A stretch of 64,000 nucleotides of DNA from Lachnospiraceae bacterium (lineage in GTDB: Bacteria > Bacillota > Clostridia > Lachnospirales > Lachnospiraceae): contig CAJTHM010000020.1 in the NCBI GenBank assembly GCA_910576125.1, forward strand, positions 62,001 through 126,000, in the 5' to 3' direction. Shown piece by piece: positions 50,073 to 58,996 of the stretch. A program made the translations under genes and the position numbers. The first letter of the stretch is position 1. Each line of letters begins with the position of its first letter. The notes below the pieces were generated by a model. It was not told the origin of the DNA. It made no database searches and saw only the letters and a program-made list of their open reading frames with translations.

Positions 50073-51433
50073 ACATCCACCTCCGCCTTCACCGCATCAA
50101 TCAACGCGGACTGTGCACCATCCTTCCGCTCCAGCGCCTCCATGACGCGCTCGTCAACCGTCCCGGCAGTGATGATATGCTGCACCACCACCGTCCCCGA
50201 CCGCTGCCCCTGCCTCCACAGCCTTGCCACAGTCTGCTGGTAAAGCTCCAGGCTCCACGTCAGCCCGAACCAGACCAGGGTGCTGCCGCCTGCCTGCAGG
50301 TTCAGCCCATGCCCGGCAGATGCCGGATGGATCAGCGCCACCGCAATCTTCCCCTCATTCCACCTCTTGATGCTCACTGGCGTATCCAACCCCCCATAGG
50401 AAATCCCTTTCGCTGAAAGCCTGTCCATAATCCGCCCCAAATCATGCCTGAACCAGTACGCCACCAAGATTGGCTTCCCATTTGCGGCCTCGACCATATC
50501 CTCCAGGGCATCCAGCTTCCTGTCATGCACCCGCTGGACTTTGCCCTCATCGGTATAAACGGCGCCATTGGCAAGCTGCAGAAGCTTCCCTGACAGGGCT
50601 GCCGCATTTGCAGCCGTCACCTCTCCCCCGGAGGTCTGCAAAACATAATCTCCTTTCAGCAGCTCATACTTCTTCCTCTCACCCCCATCCATATGAACCA
50701 GGTACCTGTTGCTGACCAGCTCCGGCATCCGCAGATGATCCCTTCCCCTCATGGAAACCGTGATGTCAGAAATCCTCCTGTAAATCTCTTCCTCCGCCCC
50801 GGGCAGGGGCTTATAGCTGTAAACAACCGGCCCATTCATCCTATCCGGCCTGAAATATGCCGCCCGGTACTGCCCGATGGAGCGCCCCAGCCTTTCCCCC
50901 ATGTCCAACAGCCTGAACTCCGCAAACAAATCCATGAGCCCGTTACCGGACGGCGTGCCGGTCAAGCCCACGATCCTCTTCACCTTCGGGCGGATCTTCA
51001 TCAGCGCACGAAACCCCTTTGCCTGATGGTTCTTAAAGGACGACAGTTCATCTATCACCACCATGTCAAAGTCAAAAGGAATCCCGCTCTGTTCCACCAG
51101 CCAGAGGACGTTCTCCCTGTTGATGATATAAATATCTGCGTCCTCCTGCAGCGCCGCTTTCCTCTCCGCAGCCGTCCCCACAGCCACTGAATACCTAAGC
51201 CCTTTCAGATGGTCCCACTTCTCAATCTCCTCAGACCATGTATGCCTCGCGACCCTCAAAGGCGCCACCACCAGGACCCTGCACACCTCAAAGCTCTCAA
51301 ACATCAAATCCATGATTGCCGTCAATGTAACCGAACTCTTGCCCATCCCCATATCAAGGAAGACCGCCGCAACGGGATGCTCCTTGATGAACCGGATGGC
51401 AGACTCCTGATACTCATGCGGACTGTATCTCAT
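50069..51433 (-). CDS. SNF2-type DEAD/DEAH-box helicase
   Basis: A 454-aa protein starting MRYSPHEYQESAIRFIKEHP at the ATG at 51433. Motif I is AAVFLDMGMGKSSVTLTAIM, motif II VVIDELSSFKNHQAKGFRAL (DELS in place of DEAH), motif III VGLTGTPSGNGLMDLF, and motif VI YQQTVARLWRQGQRSGTVVV. It is typical of phage SNF2 helicases next to VRR-NUC nucleases. Its start lies inside the nuclease gene, so the two are coupled. It probably remodels or unwinds replication or recombination intermediates. Confidence 0.93.
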   Translation of the reverse strand: MRYSPHEYQESAIRFIKEHPVAAVFLDMGMGKSSVTLTAIMDLMFESFEVCRVLVVAPLRVARHTWSEEIEKWDHLKGLRYSVAVGTAAERKAALQEDADIYIINRENVLWLVEQSGIPFDFDMVVIDELSSFKNHQAKGFRALMKIRPKVKRIVGLTGTPSGNGLMDLFAEFRLLDMGERLGRSIGQYRAAYFRPDRMNGPVVYSYKPLPGAEEEIYRRISDITVSMRGRDHLRMPELVSNRYLVHMDGGERKKYELLKGDYVLQTSGGEVTAANAAALSGKLLQLANGAVYTDEGKVQRVHDRKLDALEDMVEAANGKPILVAYWFRHDLGRIMDRLSAKGISYGGLDTPVSIKRWNEGKIAVALIHPASAGHGLNLQAGGSTLVWFGLTWSLELYQQTVARLWRQGQRSGTVVVQHIITAGTVDERVMEALERKDGAQSALIDAVKAEVDV

Positions 51434-51695
51434 CCAGCACACCTCCAATCTGCCCCTCCCCGTCAATGACATGGACCGAAAATCCCAGCTCCGCCAACAG
51501 CCTATGCCTCGACACCTGCAGCGCCCTGGGCCTCTCCCCCGGGGCTTTCACCTCCACGAACCCAAAATGCCTCCCCGGCAGCAGGACAATCCTGTCCGGC
51601 ACCCCATCATATCCCGGGGATGCCCACTTGGGGCAGATGCCTCCCCTCTTCTTAACCTCCAGAACCAGTTTCCTTTCAATGTCCCTTTCACGCAT
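51414..51695 (-). CDS. VRR-NUC domain nuclease
   Basis: A 93-aa protein starting MRERDIERKLVLEVKKRGGI at the ATG at 51695, after GAAAGGGGCTGTG. The PD-(D/E)XK core is visible: CPKWASPGYDGVPDRIVLLP with the catalytic Asp, then FGFVEVKAPGERPRALQVSR with ExK. The family acts as a structure-specific nuclease. It overlaps the SNF2 helicase start and lies directly downstream of a repeat region that may be the origin. Confidence 0.92.
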   Translation of the reverse strand: MRERDIERKLVLEVKKRGGICPKWASPGYDGVPDRIVLLPGRHFGFVEVKAPGERPRALQVSRHRLLAELGFSVHVIDGEGQIGGVLDEIQSA

Positions 51696-51719
51696 CACAG
51701 CCCCTTTCAAAATTTTACA

Positions 51720-51896
51720 GTGTAAGTCGTGCAGGTCATTGCATAAACTCCTCTATAGGGCTTTTTTCTCTGTTTTTCCCCTTATAGGTATTTTTTGCAG
51801 ACGACTAACACGACCTACACAAAAGGCATAAAACAAGGATTCCTTGAAATCCATACATATCTAAAAAAGTTTATCCCCGGCCTGCACGACCTTCAC
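51720..51896. repeat. iterated repeats, candidate replication origin
   Basis: Three copies of an 18-base repeat close to GTGTARGTCGTGCAGGTC: plus strand at 51720-51737, minus strand at 51820-51803 and minus strand at 51896-51879 (the last overlaps the primase stop codon). The 60-base stretch between the first two is T-rich. It is the only long gap in the replication module (51696-51892). Position between primase and nuclease genes fits an origin or an initiator-binding site; RNA-level regulation is an alternative. Confidence 0.5.
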
Positions 51897-54154
51897 GGAT
51901 CCAAAAAATCCTGCCCAGCCTTCAGCCTCACCCCAATGACGAACATCCCCGTATTCTGCCTCCGCCTCGGATAGCCCGCCTTCTCCACGGCGTTATAAAA
52001 ATCCGTGGTACTACGGATATACTCCCCATTCTGGATGCAATGGGCACGATACTGCTGGTACAGCTCCCCGGACTTCTCCGCATATGACGCATCCACCTCA
52101 CAGCACTCCGCGATGAAATGCCCCAGCCAGTCGTTCTCCTCCCGGTAGGCATCGATGGCATCCTCCACGCATCCCGGCAAAGGGACCTGGAACCCCGCCG
52201 CCATCGCCTTCTCCGCGCCCTCGATGATCCACTTCAGGACCGCCCCGCCCGCATTCTCGTACAGATACTCCGCATAGTTCTTGATATCCGATGCCCCCAC
52301 AATCCTGGCATTGAACGGAATCACGATAAGCCGCCTCCAGATGCCGTCGTCATTCGCCCCCACCTTCGGCAGATGGTTCGTATAAAGCACCAACGTATGG
52401 CTCGGGACAAAAGAAAACGGCGCCTTATACTTCTTCTCCGCGAAAACCTCATCCGTAGAGCAGAGCTGCTTCACCACCGCCGTGTTCAGCCGCACCCCTT
52501 CCTCCATCTCCGAGGCAATGATGAGCCGCCTGCCCTTAAGCTCCGCCATCTCCGGCTTCACATTCCGCCTGCACCCCACCGTCAGCGTCTCCGCTGAGAG
52601 CTTCCCGCTGTACGTGCCAAGCACCCGCGACACCGTGTTCCAGAAAGTGCTCTTGCCGTTCGCGCCGCCCCCATAGGCAATGATGAGATGCTCCTGATAG
52701 ACCTTCCCTACGGCCGCCATGCCGACAATCTGCTGCACATATTCAATAAGCCCCATGTCGCCGCAGAAGAACAGCTCCAGCGATTCCTGCCAAAGCTGTT
52801 CCCCCTCATCCCCGGGGGAACACCCCGTCATCTTCGTTATCAGGTCTTCCGGGGCATGCGGGCGCTCCCCCGCCATCCCCTTTGACAGGTCAAATGTCGC
52901 ATAAGGCGTATTCAGCAGGTTCCCGTCCCTGTCAAGGTCATCCACGCTGACGGCAAGCATGGGCTTGGCCGCATTCAGCGCAGCCGTGATATATTTATAG
53001 TCCCTGCGCTTCATCACGAAAGCGAGATACTGCTGTGCCGCAAGCAGCATGAAATAGAATGGGAGCTGCTCCGCCGTAAGCCCTTTCTCCATCTTCTTGC
53101 CGGAGTTGGCCGCATCCTCGGACACGCCATGCCCCACAAGAAGCCTCTTTGCCGTCTCCACCGCATCCTGCGCATCCGCAAGCTGCAGGTCAAGGAACTC
53201 CTCCACCGCCCCGACCGCCATCTGCCTGTCCTCCAGCCACCGTTCCCCGTCATACCGGAGATAGTCCGTGGCATCCGAATACTTCAGCTCATCCCCATAT
53301 TCCTGCACCAGCACCTTCGCCTGCCCGATATCCGAATAATCCTCCGGCCTCAGCGGCCGCCTCCCGCCACCGTACCTGTCCGGCGGGACATACCCGGGCT
53401 GCCCGCTGACCTTCGTCCTGTAGAACCTCAAGGCCGAGGACCATATGGCCTCCAGCTCCGCCCCATCCAGCGGCGGATCGCACCTGTCGGCCTCCTCCAT
53501 AAAAAGCTCCCTGGCCTTTCCACACTCCCCATAGCGCTTCAGCACCCGACCTGCGAACCTTGAGAGCGTGCTGTTGCGCGTCCCGGCCACGATAGGGCCG
53601 CTGCCGCCCCCCAGCCCCTCGTCAAAGTCCGGCCGCCCGACCTCCTCGTCAATGTCCACGAACCCCTCATGCCACACCACATCCCCGCTGTCCGCACCGA
53701 AGATGAACCTCGCGGCATCCAGGGCATTGCCGTCAAAAAACGGGAACTCCGCCTGTACCGCCCTCTTCAGCGCCGCATACTCCTCCGCATCCGCAACCCT
53801 TTCTATCGGAAAATACACATGGAACCTCGGCCTCGCCGTCCTCCCGTTCTTGTCAAGCATATGGCTCCGGCTGGGCACAAGGGCATAACAGACGCACGCC
53901 ATCATGCCCTCCAGCTTACCCTCCGTCAGCCACTCCCCAGGGTCATCCGAATGGTCATTGTCGCAGTCCATCACTATCACATCCGCCCCAATGAAGTTCG
54001 CCGTACTGCGGTAATTCTTCCGGAATTCCCCGCACACATGGTCAAACTTTGCCGCCTCCGCCAGCCCGTCAGCATCCGCCACCCTCACCCTTGTAGGGTA
54101 GGAACAGTTCTTTGCGTCACAGCAGACAGATGCAACCGACAAGGTAAAATCCAT
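51893..54154 (-). CDS. P4-family phage primase/helicase
   Basis: A 753-aa protein starting MDFTLSVASVCCDAKNCSYP at the ATG at 54154, after GAAGGAGGAGGTGGCGGG. The N-terminal primase-polymerase part has VIVMDCDNDHSDDPGEWLTE (acidic metal site) and TARPRFHVYFPIERVADAEE. The C-terminal part is a D5/P4-type SF3 helicase with Walker A IIAYGGGANGKSTFWNTVSR, Walker B RRLIIASEMEEGVRLNTAVV and LVLYTNHLPKVGANDDGIWR. It should prime and unwind at the phage origin. It is the first gene of the long minus-strand operon, 45 bases after motif copy 3. Confidence 0.93.
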   Translation of the reverse strand: MDFTLSVASVCCDAKNCSYPTRVRVADADGLAEAAKFDHVCGEFRKNYRSTANFIGADVIVMDCDNDHSDDPGEWLTEGKLEGMMACVCYALVPSRSHMLDKNGRTARPRFHVYFPIERVADAEEYAALKRAVQAEFPFFDGNALDAARFIFGADSGDVVWHEGFVDIDEEVGRPDFDEGLGGGSGPIVAGTRNSTLSRFAGRVLKRYGECGKARELFMEEADRCDPPLDGAELEAIWSSALRFYRTKVSGQPGYVPPDRYGGGRRPLRPEDYSDIGQAKVLVQEYGDELKYSDATDYLRYDGERWLEDRQMAVGAVEEFLDLQLADAQDAVETAKRLLVGHGVSEDAANSGKKMEKGLTAEQLPFYFMLLAAQQYLAFVMKRRDYKYITAALNAAKPMLAVSVDDLDRDGNLLNTPYATFDLSKGMAGERPHAPEDLITKMTGCSPGDEGEQLWQESLELFFCGDMGLIEYVQQIVGMAAVGKVYQEHLIIAYGGGANGKSTFWNTVSRVLGTYSGKLSAETLTVGCRRNVKPEMAELKGRRLIIASEMEEGVRLNTAVVKQLCSTDEVFAEKKYKAPFSFVPSHTLVLYTNHLPKVGANDDGIWRRLIVIPFNARIVGASDIKNYAEYLYENAGGAVLKWIIEGAEKAMAAGFQVPLPGCVEDAIDAYREENDWLGHFIAECCEVDASYAEKSGELYQQYRAHCIQNGEYIRSTTDFYNAVEKAGYPRRRQNTGMFVIGVRLKAGQDFLDP

Positions 54155-54198
54155 CCCGCCACCTCCTCCTTCAATCATCAGGAACATACGCCCCTCTA

Positions 54199-54233
54199 CC
54201 ATCCTTTGGACACAATCCTCCATTTTTGACGGA
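54199..54233 (-). promoter_or_regulatory. early motif, copy 3 (GTCAA-N14-GTCCAAAGGATGG)
   Basis: Read on the minus strand, CCGTCAA, 14 bases, then GTCCAAAGGATGG. It lies 45 bases upstream of the primase start and is oriented toward it. Spacing is identical to the copies at 25717 and 54313. Confidence 0.6.
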
Positions 54234-54312
54234 AATCTCTGCCGCAGACGGCATCATTTCCTTAATTAAGGGCAAACGCCACTGCAAAAAATTTGGGGAT
54301 TCCAAAAACACA

Positions 54313-54348
54313 CCCGTCAATTTCCCAAAAGCATGTCCAAAGGATAGT
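54313..54348 (+). promoter_or_regulatory. early motif, copy 2 (GTCAA-N14-GTCCAAAGGATAG)
   Basis: On the plus strand, CCCGTCAA, 14 bases, then GTCCAAAGGATAGTGAAGGAG. It lies 62 bases upstream of the plus-strand early operon (start 54410) and is divergent from copy 3, 80 bases away. No good sigma-A promoter is visible between it and the gene. Confidence 0.6.
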
Positions 54349-54409
54349 GAAGGAGGAAATCTCCCATAAAGAACCAAAGCCAATCAACGACAAAAGGAGG
54401 CAAAGCGAA

Positions 54410-54778
54410 ATGAATGAATTGTCCTCAATCCTGGACGAGATGATCGCCGCAGGAAACGCACTGGCAAAGGCCGCCACTGCCCTTAAGGGCCACTATTCTT
54501 CCACGGCAGAAAAGCCACCGGAAAACAGGGCTGCCGAACCGAAAGAAACCGCCGCCCAGGCCGCCACCGAAAAAAGCGCCGGCCCCACCCCAAAAAACTA
54601 TTCCTATGAGGAAGTCCGGCAGATATGCGCGGCAAAGACGTCGGCAGACGATGGCGCACATAAGCGGGAAGTGCTCGACATCATCAAGAAATACGCAGAC
54701 GGAAAGACGCTCAGCAAAGTAGACCCTTCCCTCTATGCAGACCTCGTTGCGGAAGTGGAGGCAGTCGGAAATGCCTAA
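54410..54778 (+). CDS. hypothetical phage protein, first gene of the early operon
   Basis: A 122-aa protein starting MNELSSILDEMIAAGNALAK at the ATG at 54410, 9 bases after AAAGGAGG. The centre is Pro/Ala/Glu-rich and probably disordered. The last 45 residues form a small helical domain (EVRQICAAKTSADDGAHKRE, VLDIIKKYADGKTLSKVDPS) like those on phage DNA-binding proteins. Its stop overlaps the start of the DUF2800 gene. It may bind DNA or a replication partner; the function is not known. Confidence 0.75.
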   Translation: MNELSSILDEMIAAGNALAKAATALKGHYSSTAEKPPENRAAEPKETAAQAATEKSAGPTPKNYSYEEVRQICAAKTSADDGAHKREVLDIIKKYADGKTLSKVDPSLYADLVAEVEAVGNA

Positions 54779-55532
54779 TAAACACGCAGTCCTTTCCGCG
54801 TCCTCCAGCCACCGCTGGATCAGCTGCCCGCCTTCGGCAAGGCTGTGCGCCGCTGCCGGGGACAGGCCAAGCCCCTACGCACAGCAGGGCACGGACGCCC
54901 ACTCCCTATGCGAATTCAAGATCCTGTCAGCGCTCGGCAGGGCATGCGCCGACCCACGGGAAAACCTTACATTCCTCGACAGCGAAATGGAAGCCTGCAC
55001 GGACGCCTATTGCAGCCATGTCATGGAGCAGTATGAAGACGCAAAGCGGCGCTGCCCCGACCCGCTCATCCTGATCGAACAGCGCCTTGACTTTTCCAGA
55101 TGGGCACCCTCCGGCTTCGGCACCGGCGACTGCATCATAGTCACAGATGATGTCCTGCAGGTCATCGACTTCAAATACGGCCTGGGAGTCCACGTAAGCG
55201 CAGAGGACAACCCGCAGATGCGGTGCTATGCCCTCGGCGCCCTGGACGCCTACGGCAGCATCTATGACATCAGCACAATAAAAATGACCATCTTCCAGCC
55301 GAGAAGGGACAACATCAGCACCAGCGGGATAAGCAGAGACGGGCTCCTCTCATGGGCAGATGCCGTCCTCTCCCCCGCTGCAAGGCTGGCCTATGCCGGC
55401 AGCGGCGAACTGAAAGCCGGGGAACACTGCCGGTTCTGCAGCGCCAAAGCCTCCTGCCGGGAATATGCCGGCTACACCCACGAACAGGCAGCACGCGACT
55501 TCATGCCCTCGGACGCAGACAAGCGTCCCTGA
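54771..55532 (+). CDS. DUF2800 protein (PD-(D/E)XK nuclease-like)
   Basis: A 253-aa protein starting MPNKHAVLSASSSHRWISCP, overlapping the previous stop by 8 bases. Family hallmarks: SASSSHRWISCPPSARL, TDAHSLCEFKILSAL, an ExK-like strand in DVLQVIDFKYGLGVHVSAED, and a C-terminal cysteine set (CRFCSAKASCREYAGYTHEQ) as in Fe-S Cas4/AddB-type nucleases. It is followed by the DUF2815 protein, its usual partner in Firmicutes phages. Probably a recombination exonuclease. Confidence 0.88.
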   Translation: MPNKHAVLSASSSHRWISCPPSARLCAAAGDRPSPYAQQGTDAHSLCEFKILSALGRACADPRENLTFLDSEMEACTDAYCSHVMEQYEDAKRRCPDPLILIEQRLDFSRWAPSGFGTGDCIIVTDDVLQVIDFKYGLGVHVSAEDNPQMRCYALGALDAYGSIYDISTIKMTIFQPRRDNISTSGISRDGLLSWADAVLSPAARLAYAGSGELKAGEHCRFCSAKASCREYAGYTHEQAARDFMPSDADKRP

Positions 55533-55573
55533 CACAGCCAACAATGATTCCAAGAGAAAAAGGAGACAAAACC

Positions 55574-56137
55574 ATGGCAAACAAAGTTATCCGCACCAAA
55601 GTCATCACAGGACCCAATACCCGCTTTTCCTACGTCAACGCCTGGGAGGCCAAGTCCGTGAACGGCGGCACCCCCAAGTTCAGCGTGTCCCTCATCATCC
55701 CCAAGGATGACCTCGCCACTATCACCAAGATCAAGGCCGCAATCCAGGCCGCCTACGAAGAAGGCGAGGCCAAGCTGAAGGGCACAGGCAAAACCGTACC
55801 CCCACTCGCAGTCCTTAAGACCCCTCTGAGGGACGGCGACCTGGAGCGCCCGGATGACCTGGCATATGCTGATTCCTATTTCATCAACGCCAATTCATCC
55901 ACCGCCCCCAACATCGTGGATGCCGACTGCCGGAAAATCGTAGACCACTCCGAAATCTACTCCGGCGTATACGGACGCGCTTCCATCAACATGTACGCCT
56001 TCAACATCAACGGCAACAAAGGGATCGCCTGTGGGCTCAACAACCTCCAGAAGCTCCGCGACGGGGAGCCCCTCGGCGGGAGGTCCCGCGCGGAAGACGA
56101 TTTCGCCACCGTGGACGACGAAGACTTCCTCAACTGA
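55574..56137 (+). CDS. DUF2815 protein (ssDNA-binding-like)
   Basis: A 187-aa protein starting MANKVIRTKVITGPNTRFSY at the ATG at 55574, after AAAAGGAGACAAAACC. OB-like beta pattern: WEAKSVNGGTPKFSVSLIIP, DLAYADSYFINANSSTAPNI, YSGVYGRASINMYAFNINGN. It ends in an acidic tail (DDFATVDDEDFLN), as single-strand binding proteins do. It lies between the DUF2800 nuclease and the DNA polymerase. It probably coats single strands during replication or annealing. Confidence 0.88.
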   Translation: MANKVIRTKVITGPNTRFSYVNAWEAKSVNGGTPKFSVSLIIPKDDLATITKIKAAIQAAYEEGEAKLKGTGKTVPPLAVLKTPLRDGDLERPDDLAYADSYFINANSSTAPNIVDADCRKIVDHSEIYSGVYGRASINMYAFNINGNKGIACGLNNLQKLRDGEPLGGRSRAEDDFATVDDEDFLN

Positions 56138-56205
56138 CAGAATATCCCGGACAGGCGGCAGGGCTCCACACCCCCTGCCGCCTGTTCCCATAGGAGCGAC
56201 AAGAC

Positions 56206-58197
56206 ATGCCAAACATCGAAACCCTATCCATAGATATTGAAACATACTGTTCCGTTGACCTCGCAAAATGTGGCGTCTATAAATATGCAGAATCCACCGA
56301 CGCAGAAATGCTCCTGTTCGCCTGCTCAGCCAACAATGGGCCGGTCAGGGTATACGACATCATGAACGGCGAAGAGATCCCTGAAGACATCCTCTCCGCC
56401 CTTTCTGACGGCTCCGTCATCAAATGGGCATTCAACGCCAGCTTTGAGCGCATATTCCTGTCCATCTGGCTGAAACGCAACTACCCACGGCACTTCAAAC
56501 CCTACGGCGCAACCGCAGATACAGCCGGCAGCTACCTTTCCCCATCCTCATGGCGGTGCTCCATGGTATGGTCTGCATACATGGGGCTGCCCCTCTCCCT
56601 TGAAGCCGCAGGCGCAGTCTTAAGGCTGGAAGACCAGAAGATAAAAGAAGGGAAAGCCCTCATCCGCTACTTCTGCAGGCCCTGCACGCCGACCAGGGCG
56701 AACGGCGGCCGCACCAGGAACCTGCCAGAGCATGACATGGAAAAATGGGATGCCTTCAAGGCGTACAACAAAAGGGACGTGGAAGCGGAAATGGCCATCC
56801 AGCAGAAGCTCTCCCGATTCCCCGTCCCCGAGCCCATATGGGATGAATACCATATCGACCAGGAGATAAACGACCGCGGAATCGCACTGGACATGAAGAT
56901 AGCAGAAAACGCCATCCGCTTCGATGCCCTCAGCCGGAAAAGGCTGACAGCATCCCTGAAAGAAAAGACCGGGCTTGAGAACCCGAACTCCGTGGCACAG
57001 ATGAAGAGATGGCTCACCAGCCAGGGCGTGGAGACCGAATCCCTCGACAAAAAATCCGTTGCCCGGCTCCTTAAAACAGCACCCCAAAATGCCAAAGACG
57101 TGCTCCTCCTCCGCCAGCAGCTCGCGAAATCCTCCGTCAGGAAATACCAGGCGATGCAGAACGCAGTCTGCGTGGACGGCCGCGCAAGAGGGATGTTCCA
57201 GTTCTATGGCGCGAACCGAAGTGGCAGATGGGCCGGCAGGATCATCCAGTTACAGAACCTCCCCCAGAACCATATGCCTGACCTGGCGGAAGCCCGCTCC
57301 CTTGTCCGCCTCGGAGATTATCAAAGCATGGAAATCCTGTATGACGACATACCGGACACACTCTCCCAGCTCATCCGCACCGTTTTCATCCCGAACGCCG
57401 GACATAAGTTCATCGTGTCAGATTTCTCCGCGATAGAGGCACGGGTGCTCTCATTCCTTGCCAGGGAGAACTGGCGGATTAACGTATTCCGCAATAACGG
57501 CGACATCTACTGCGCATCCGCAAGCGCCATGTTCCATGTCCCCGTTGAAAAACACGGACAGAACTCACACCTGCGGCAGAAAGGCAAAATCGCAGAGCTT
57601 GCCTTAGGATATGGCGGCTCTGTCGGCGCACTGACGGCAATGGGCGCCCTGGACATGGGGCTCGCAGAGGAGGAACTCCAGCCGCTGGTAACTGCCTGGC
57701 GGGCATCCAACCCGAACATAGTAAGGTTCTGGTGGGACGTGGATGCCGCCGTAAAGACCGCCATCCGACAGCGCACCTCCACAGAGACCCACGGCATCCG
57801 CTTCCTCCATAAAAGCGGCATGCTCTTCATCGCCCTCCCCTCCGGACGCAGACTGTCTTATGTAAAGCCCAGAATCGGAGAGAACCGCTTCGGCAGCGAG
57901 TCCGTGACCTATGAAGGCATCGGGCCGACAAAGGCCTGGGAACGCATCGAGTCATACGGCCCCAAGTTCGTGGAGAACATCGTCCAGGCCATAAGCCGCG
58001 ACATCCTCATGCATGCCATCAAGACGCTCCGCCACTGCTCCATCGTGGGGCATGTCCATGACGAACTGATCATTGAATGCGACATGGACATGCCCCTGGA
58101 TTCCATCTGCAGCCAAATGGGGCAGACACCGGACTGGATCCGCGGGCTCCTGCTCCGTGCTGACGGATACGAGGCGCCATATTATCAGAAAGAATAA
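56206..58197 (+). CDS. phage DNA polymerase I (family A)
   Basis: A 663-aa protein. The 3'-5' exonuclease-like N-terminus carries ETLSIDIETYCSVDLAKCGV and IKWAFNASFERIFLSIWLKR. The polymerase domain has motif A KFIVSDFSAIEARVLSFLAR, motif B-like HLRQKGKIAELALGYGGSVG and motif C SIVGHVHDELIIECDMDM. The start at 56206 follows AGGAGCGACAAGAC. It is the last gene of the plus-strand operon and converges on the sigma-like gene. It should be the phage replicase together with the P4-type primase. Confidence 0.95.
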   Translation: MPNIETLSIDIETYCSVDLAKCGVYKYAESTDAEMLLFACSANNGPVRVYDIMNGEEIPEDILSALSDGSVIKWAFNASFERIFLSIWLKRNYPRHFKPYGATADTAGSYLSPSSWRCSMVWSAYMGLPLSLEAAGAVLRLEDQKIKEGKALIRYFCRPCTPTRANGGRTRNLPEHDMEKWDAFKAYNKRDVEAEMAIQQKLSRFPVPEPIWDEYHIDQEINDRGIALDMKIAENAIRFDALSRKRLTASLKEKTGLENPNSVAQMKRWLTSQGVETESLDKKSVARLLKTAPQNAKDVLLLRQQLAKSSVRKYQAMQNAVCVDGRARGMFQFYGANRSGRWAGRIIQLQNLPQNHMPDLAEARSLVRLGDYQSMEILYDDIPDTLSQLIRTVFIPNAGHKFIVSDFSAIEARVLSFLARENWRINVFRNNGDIYCASASAMFHVPVEKHGQNSHLRQKGKIAELALGYGGSVGALTAMGALDMGLAEEELQPLVTAWRASNPNIVRFWWDVDAAVKTAIRQRTSTETHGIRFLHKSGMLFIALPSGRRLSYVKPRIGENRFGSESVTYEGIGPTKAWERIESYGPKFVENIVQAISRDILMHAIKTLRHCSIVGHVHDELIIECDMDMPLDSICSQMGQTPDWIRGLLLRADGYEAPYYQKE

Positions 58198-58202
58198 AAA
58201 CG

Positions 58203-58240
58203 AAATCCGCCTGGAGAACCTAACCCCAGACGGATTCCTT
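58203..58240. terminator. bidirectional terminator between polymerase and sigma-like gene
   Basis: AATCCG-C-CTGG pairs with CCAG-A-CGGATT around an 11-base loop, with A/T-rich flanks on both sides. It lies between the convergent genes ending at 58197 and 58271. Confidence 0.7.
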
Positions 58241-58270
58241 ATTTCCCGGCAGCCGTGCCCTGCCATAATC

Positions 58271-58822
58271 CTACCTGTACCCGCCCAGCCTGTCCGCCAG
58301 CCCGGCAAGTATCCGCTTCTTGTGGTCCCTCATCGTAGTGCGCTTCACGCCCATCTCCTCCGCGACCGCACATTCGGACTCCTTATCCGCCACCATCCTG
58401 CAGATGCGGCGCCCCTCCTCGGTGAGCCGCGCCAGCTCCTCATACAACGCCCCTATCACCGCAAGATTCATCAAGATATCTTCCGGGTTGGCATCCTCCT
58501 TTGCGGCATCATACCCATCTTCCGCCATGCTGTCATAGGAGACCTCATGCTCCGCCCTCCTGGCATTATCGCGGGCCATCTGCCTCATCCAGTTCCCCAT
58601 CTGCCGGTTCAGCGCATCCGCCTCTGCCTGCGTACGCCCTGCCAGTATGGCATAATAGTGCCTTCCACAGCCGGGAAGCGCAAACCGGGCAACCGGGACA
58701 CCACAGCCCTTGTAGTACCTGATGGAGGCCTCATCCCAATCCTCAATCGGGACAAAAATCGGATACGCATATCTCGGCAGAACCAACTTTGACGCTTTCT
58801 TCTTATTGCCTTTTCTTTTCAT
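58271..58822 (-). CDS. sigma-70 region 4-like phage regulator
   Basis: A 183-aa protein starting MKRKGNKKKASKLVLPRYAY at the ATG at 58822, after GGAAAGGTCAGCCT. The middle has HEVSYDSMAEDGYDAAKEDA, then NPEDILMNLAVIGALYEELA. The C-terminus is a region-4 HTH (RRICRMVADKESECAVAEEM, GVKRTTMRDHKKRILAGLAD). It resembles sigma-like regulators of conjugative elements and is alone on the minus strand at the right end of the phage. It is a candidate reader of the GTCAA-N14-GTCC motif. That link is inference. Confidence 0.75.
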   Translation of the reverse strand: MKRKGNKKKASKLVLPRYAYPIFVPIEDWDEASIRYYKGCGVPVARFALPGCGRHYYAILAGRTQAEADALNRQMGNWMRQMARDNARRAEHEVSYDSMAEDGYDAAKEDANPEDILMNLAVIGALYEELARLTEEGRRICRMVADKESECAVAEEMGVKRTTMRDHKKRILAGLADRLGGYR

Positions 58823-58996
58823 AGGCTGACCTTTCCGCCCTGGCACTACACCCGGCGAGGCCAACCCATATCTAAACGGCACGGCATTTAGACGAGATTT
58901 CATAAAGGCCCGGCAATTTACAGAAAACCTGTAAAGCAAACCTTTATGTATCCTCGCCGAAATGTCGCGCGCCATTTGGCTATATGATATTTTTCA

